Below are positions 7,406-10,914 of a stretch of DNA of 10,914 nt, piece by piece (the first letter of the stretch is position 1; each line of letters starts with the position of its first letter). The position numbers and the translations under genes are program-made. The stretch is from Acanthaster planci (taxonomy: Eukaryota > Echinodermata > Asteroidea > Valvatida > Acanthasteridae), in NCBI RefSeq assembly GCF_001949145.1, contig NW_019091375.1, forward strand, positions 778,902-789,815, given 5' to 3'. Under the pieces are notes generated by a model. That model searched no databases, was not told the origin of the DNA, and worked only from the letters and a program-made list of their open reading frames with translations.

Positions 7406-7966
7406 GACCCCAGGTACCAGTCACCGTTATTGGGCTTCGTTCAAAACCTGTCATTTCATTATTTTCCCATTGTTCTGTAGATATTTCGCCAACAGCATGC
7501 CAGCATGTCAAGTATTTTCGTGTCACGATTGAACTAAATTGTTTTTGGTTTGTCAGTTTTCCAAAGTGAGAAATTGAGTTCTCCATACTGAAGACACTGT
7601 TGCTACACTTCTTGATTCAGAGCAAGCTTTTGCTTAGTTCGATAAGAGACACCTTGCACCAATACACTGTTCTCAATGGAAAAGAAAGGCACGAAGGAAC
7701 CTGTCCATTCCAGAGATGGAATGCAAAAGCTTAACCCGAATCAGGACAAACACAGGGTCGGTTCAGTTATTGGGCAAAGAAAAGCACAATGTCATTTTAC
7801 GATCTTTGTTATAAGGATGTAACAGTCGACGATTCACAATGTAGCGCGCCTCCATGCTAACTGCGCTGTGCGCGGGAAACTTGATATTTTTCCCCAAAAC
7901 GTTTGTTTATCTATCCAAAAAAAATCCACTATTTTTCTAAAGGACGGTTGTATTCGTCCCAACAGG

Positions 7967-7972
7967 AATAAA
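7967..7972 (+). terminator. Candidate polyadenylation signal AATAAA
   Basis: This is the first canonical hexamer downstream of the OATP stop, 1259 nt from it. If used, the 3' UTR would be about 1.28 kb, acceptable for an animal gene. A variant signal nearer the stop (for example near AATAATG at 6959) is equally possible. Confidence 0.35.
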
Positions 7973-8377
7973 AGTGATACAAAGCAACTGTAACTACATC
8001 TTTATGGATTTAATTTTGTCGTCAGCGCAGGAGTGAGTTACGAGACAGGAAAAGGAACTAATGAAAGGAGAAAGTGGGACAAAATCAGCCCCGATGATGC
8101 CCTCTTGAATATTAACATGTCTGTTGCTTACTTGACTCTCCTCCCCGGAAAACTCTTGGCTACGCCCAACTGTGAGGTTAATTGAAGCAGGTCTTAAGAA
8201 CTGGGATACCAACGGAGTCACGTGATACATGCAGCATTCAGATTCTAGTATCATAACTCTTACGACTTTTAATTTCATAAAACACTATAGTGTTGAGTGA
8301 GGAAGTTATGGTCATTTTTGTATACCGAAAAAAAATCAGTCGGCCGTAGTTATTTCAATTCTCCAGAGGGGCACTGA

Positions 8378-8388
8378 CCCCCCCCCCC
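8378..8388 (+). repeat. Poly(C) run of 11
   Basis: Eleven C in a row, flanked by CACTGA and GTGACC. CACTGACCCC also occurs at the edge of the element-like sequence near 7390, so this may be another decayed element end. Confidence 0.7.
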
Positions 8389-8597
8389 GTGACCTTTCGT
8401 CGTCCCCGAGTTGCATCGATATTAGGCCTGTGTTGTTATTGTTATGTGTGTGTTTTCCATTTTTGTGCGGAAAAGAAGCAAATTGAGGCAGTTGATTGGC
8501 TGGTAGCTGTCAGCTGACTCTGGTCGAACTTCCATTGATTGGGTCGCAGAAGGGGACACTTGACGTGGAGAGCCAGATCCTTGCATTAATAAGAACA

Positions 8598-8638
8598 CTC
8601 GACTCAGACTCGAGTCGCAATTTTTGTGACTCGTGACT
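8598..8638. repeat. Degenerate GACTC/GAGTC inverted and tandem repeat
   Basis: The patch includes CTCGACTCAGACTCGAGTCG and, after a short AT spacer, GACTCGTGACTTGA. The perfect palindrome GACTCGAGTC is at 8607-8616. It is related in style to the GACTTGA-x-TCAAGTC palindromes at 5182-5196 and 5706-5720, and like them lies about 70-100 bp from a GCGCCCTC octamer (8681-8688, reverse strand). Confidence 0.5.
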
Positions 8639-9208
8639 TGATATGTACCAATGCCGCTGAATAGTTATAGAAGGCCGATAGAGGGCGCAAGCAAAATTAA
8701 ATCGCCGTAACACTATGTTAACTTTTTCAAATCTCATAATTGTATCTATAACACCAAATATAAGTTAGAAGTTCTCGAATCAATTGGGAATTTACTTGCT
8801 CCGAAATTTGATTCATAGTTTTTAATATTTTGGATATATTAAATTAACAATCTTCTAGCCGTAATCTGCAAAGTCAGCGGCCGAATAAATTGACTCACAA
8901 ACTCAATGCTGCTGTGTAGCTGCAACGAAACCTGCGTTTCACAAATGTCGGCTTCATGCAGGCTACCAGGGCAGTGGCTTTGAATATCGATAGGACTCCA
9001 AAAAGGAACCAGCGAATTGTCAGATGACCCGATATCACATGATAAAATACCCACGCACTTCATGCATGCCTTGTGTTTCTCCCTGCTTCATGCATTGTCA
9101 TGTGGGGTAAGTGACGATTAGTGTGGTGAAGTTCTACTTCAAGCCCTGGGTGGTTGCGAGAAAAATTTCTATTTATTACCGACCAAGGCTCCGGTTTTTC
9201 CAGTAAAG

Positions 9209-9264
9209 ATGAAGCTTGTTCTTTTAGCCGTCCTTCTTTGTGCAGCGGTCGTCAGGTGTTCAAG
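9209..9264 (+). CDS. First coding exon of a putative secreted protein (signal peptide)
   Basis: ATG at 9209 opens MKLVLLAVLLCAAVVRCS, an ideal eukaryotic signal peptide: Lys at position 2, a 13-residue hydrophobic core, and small or Cys residues near a likely cleavage point. The coding run ends at CAAG|GTAGGC, a good donor in phase 2, and the next in-frame codons are intron-like. The ATG has A at -3. TTTTTCCAG just upstream (9195-9203) could be an acceptor, in which case the 5' UTR lies in an earlier exon; TATTTATT at 9170-9177 could instead belong to a core promoter, but it is too close to the ATG for a normal leader. The mature protein cannot be named because no later exon is certain. Many secreted proteases, lectins and hormone precursors begin this way. 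Confidence 0.55.
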
Positions 9265-9361
9265 GTAGGCCTAACTTCTTTACTTTATTTTTTTTTAATT
9301 TTAAGACTAGTCTTTGCAGCTCGGCGACCGTCCACGGGGACTGTTAGCTTAGTGTTAGTAA

Positions 9362-9406
9362 ACAGGGCCCAACGTATCTAGTCCTTCGTCATATACTGGG
9401 CCCTGT
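9362..9406. repeat. Inverted repeat, 10 bp stem with 25-base loop
   Basis: ACAGGGCCCA at 9362-9371 is the exact reverse complement of TGGGCCCTGT at 9397-9406. After two mismatched positions, further weak pairs (GTAT with ATAT) may extend the stem inward. Each arm contains the palindrome GGGCCC. Confidence 0.6.
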
Positions 9407-10183
9407 CCCGATAGTGATTTCTTTCGAAAAAGTTTATCCAGGATATCTGGGCAACCTGGGGCATAATCAGACATCCGCCATGCCCACTGGATTTTATGAG
9501 CTGAAATTGCACTGGTAGGTTCTCTACTTGACAGAGTTAACAGGTAAACTGTCCCAGTTTCTGGGCTATATACGAGTATACATCAGGCCCTGTTTGCGGG
9601 TCTAGGTGACTGACAGTAGCCTAGGCCCTACCACTTCACTGTCGACAGTCATGGCTGCAGTTTTTAGGCTAAAAGTACCATGTTTACTAAAATAGGAAAA
9701 CAAATTGAACTAAAACATTAAACAAGCATGACAAAATCATGCCATTGTCACTCAAACTTAACTCGTGAAGAGTTCCATGTGGACGCCAGTAATTATTTTG
9801 GGTTTGCTCCATCAGAAATCAAAAACATGCCCAGAAAAGTTCATGTTTAGGAGGAGAAATACCAAGACATTTCTACAGTATTAACATCCATGACGGTATA
9901 GTCACTACACCAGGTCCCTCATTTCAGCTTGTACCAGTCAGACGAGGGCCTAGTTGGAAAATTAGGGACCTTGTGACTGCAAGATCATATTACATGTAAA
10001 AGTTAGAAGAGGGACAGGGATTTTTTCTTTCCTTGTCCTTATAAGGTATTGCTGCAACCATGTAACCCTTAGAATTTTTGAATATGTACATTTATAGCTT
10101 TCAGGTAATAAAGATAAGGTGCAGTCACATGTAAGGCTGCATCCGAATCTGTTGTCTAGAGCTAGGTCTAGGTCTTCACTCCA

Positions 10184-10265
10184 TTGACAATGCGCGGAGA
10201 CGCACAGACAATAGACCTAGCCGTAGCTCTCGAAGCCCGTTTCGGACACGGCGTCGGTTTACAAC
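10184..10265 (+). other. CpG-dense patch, possible exon
   Basis: About ten CpG dinucleotides occur in some 70 bases, against few in the surrounding 500. In the OATP gene such CpG density marks coding exons, so this may be an exon of the downstream gene. A frame is open (10184-10372), but neither a clear acceptor, a donor nor a recognisable peptide could be settled. Confidence 0.25.
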
Positions 10266-10817
10266 TACTCATGTATGGTGTATGTGTTCAAAGTTGGCGA
10301 TCTGATCTTTTTCATGCCATCTTGATCAAAGGTTGGTATTCTGTACACACTCATGTGACACAGAATTTCTGATCTAAGGGCTGTGAGCATTGTTGATTCA
10401 GATATTTGACCGATCATTTTATTATGTGGTGGTAAAAGTAAACAGAATAAAAAAGGAAAAATTTCAGTCACGTGCATTCCGGTATTTCCAAGTTCTGCGA
10501 CGAGAGTTGTAAACTTAAACACATCTACAGTGTGTACGAGTAGTTAGTAAATTATGCCCAACAATGAAGCCCAACCCTTCTTTTCCTTCAATCTTTTTTT
10601 TGGAAATTTCCATGCTTTGTGTCCTGCTTTTCTGGGAATTTAGTACAATTGAATATTCAATGGAAAAGAAGGTTGAATATTTGAGTATTGAATTAATTGA
10701 TTTGACTCAGCATGTAACTCCTGTTACAATGTACGTGTACGCTGTACCTTGCCTTCAACATGTTTATAACCACTCTCATTTTTTTCAAGATGTATTTTTG
10801 CGTTGGGGAGATGTTAA

Positions 10818-10835
10818 TTATATACATGTATATAA
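10818..10835. repeat. Perfect 18 bp AT palindrome
   Basis: TTATATACATGTATATAA is self-complementary with no spacer. Low complexity makes chance plausible, but 18 bp is long even for AT-rich DNA. Confidence 0.65.
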
Positions 10836-10865
10836 CGTTTTTTTGCCCGTACCCAACGTATATTA

Positions 10866-10891
10866 ACAAGCACTGTATGCTCAGTGCTTGT
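10866..10891. repeat. Perfect hairpin, 10 bp stem and 6-base loop
   Basis: ACAAGCACTG (10866-10875) and CAGTGCTTGT (10882-10891) are exact reverse complements around TATGCT. The stem is of mixed base composition, so it is less easily explained by chance than the AT palindromes. It may belong to the end of a transposable element cut by the window edge, or be a structured RNA element. Confidence 0.6.
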
Positions 10892-10914
10892 CCGGGAGCT
10901 TGCAAAAAAAACCT

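Larger units (their letters stand above)
6709..9208 (+). other. OATP 3' UTR and intergenic region, no gene seen
   Basis: From the OATP stop onward the sequence is AT-rich with no coding block that resembles a known family. The 3' UTR must begin here; its end is unknown. The first canonical AATAAA is at 7967. Other contents are a GC hairpin (7161-7177), an element-end-like sequence (7374-7405), an 11-C run (8378-8388) and a GACTC/GAGTC-rich patch (8598-8638). The minus-strand open frames here (7278-7586, 7994-8278, 8510-8737, 8839-9063) show no domains and are regarded as chance. Confidence 0.7.
9265..10914 (+). other. Probable first intron of the signal-peptide gene, or intergenic
   Basis: This is AT-rich sequence with inverted repeats at 9362-9406, 10818-10835 and 10866-10891 and a CpG-dense patch at 10184-10265. 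No second exon with a proper phase 2 acceptor and recognisable homology was found. The two open frames near 10564-10905 are on opposite strands over the same AT-rich bases and look accidental. Confidence 0.5.

Noticed and set aside
8185-8920. Similar peptides VSQFLRP and VSQFIRP in two minus-strand frames (7994-8278 and 8839-9063)
   Set aside because: The underlying bases match poorly and the neighbouring residues do not align, so this looks like coincidence rather than a duplicated gene.
10564-10866. Plus-strand 100-codon open frame near the right edge
   Set aside because: It is AT-rich, is overlapped by another open frame on the other strand, and has no domain; probably chance.
1-10914. 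CRISPR array, bacterial operon, rRNA or tRNA genes
   Set aside because: No regularly spaced repeats, no ribosome-binding-site-led gene series, and no cloverleaf with A and B box motifs was found on either strand by eye.

Overview
The window looks like nuclear DNA from a multicellular animal. It carries coding blocks separated by AT-richer sequence, each bounded by GT/AG splice sites, and scattered diverged repeats. Intron sizes (about 0.4 to 1.5 kb), base composition and repeat character suggest an invertebrate deuterostome (echinoderm, hemichordate or lancelet). That placement is an impression, not something the sequence proves. Nothing bacterial or viral was seen.

The main content is the 3' two thirds of one plus-strand gene of the organic anion transporting polypeptide family (OATP, SLCO/SLC21). 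Seven exons can be reconstructed: 144-459, 1536-1700, 2470-2680, 3376-3517, 3938-4125, 4724-4788 and 6320-6708. Splice phases agree at all six junctions (1, 1, 2, 0, 2, 1). The spliced length is 1476 nt, which is 491 residues plus a stop. Together they encode the family signature at predicted helix TM6, the TM6-TM7 cytoplasmic loop, TM7 to TM9, a ten-cysteine Kazal-like extracellular loop, TM10 to TM12 and a cytoplasmic tail ending in a class I PDZ-ligand-like sequence. The amino-terminal exons (TM1 to about TM5) lie upstream of the window.

From 6709 to about 9200 there is no convincing gene. The stretch holds the 3' UTR, one canonical AATAAA at 7967, and pieces that look like transposable-element debris. 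At 9209-9264 a short open exon encodes a textbook secretory signal peptide followed by a splice donor, probably the start of a second plus-strand gene whose remaining exons are beyond or unresolved in the window. The rest (9265-10914) is AT-rich, with several perfect inverted repeats and one CpG-dense patch at about 10184-10265.

Repeats: a pair of roughly 190 bp diverged direct repeats lies in introns 1 and 4 (1251-1441 and 3669-3856). An AC-rich low-complexity tract is in intron 3 (2746-2897). A possible fold-back element is in intron 6 (about 5178-5724). The octamer GCGCCCTC recurs in or near several of these. No new biological system was found; the most rewarding items are the complete OATP exon model, the second-gene start and the repeat family.
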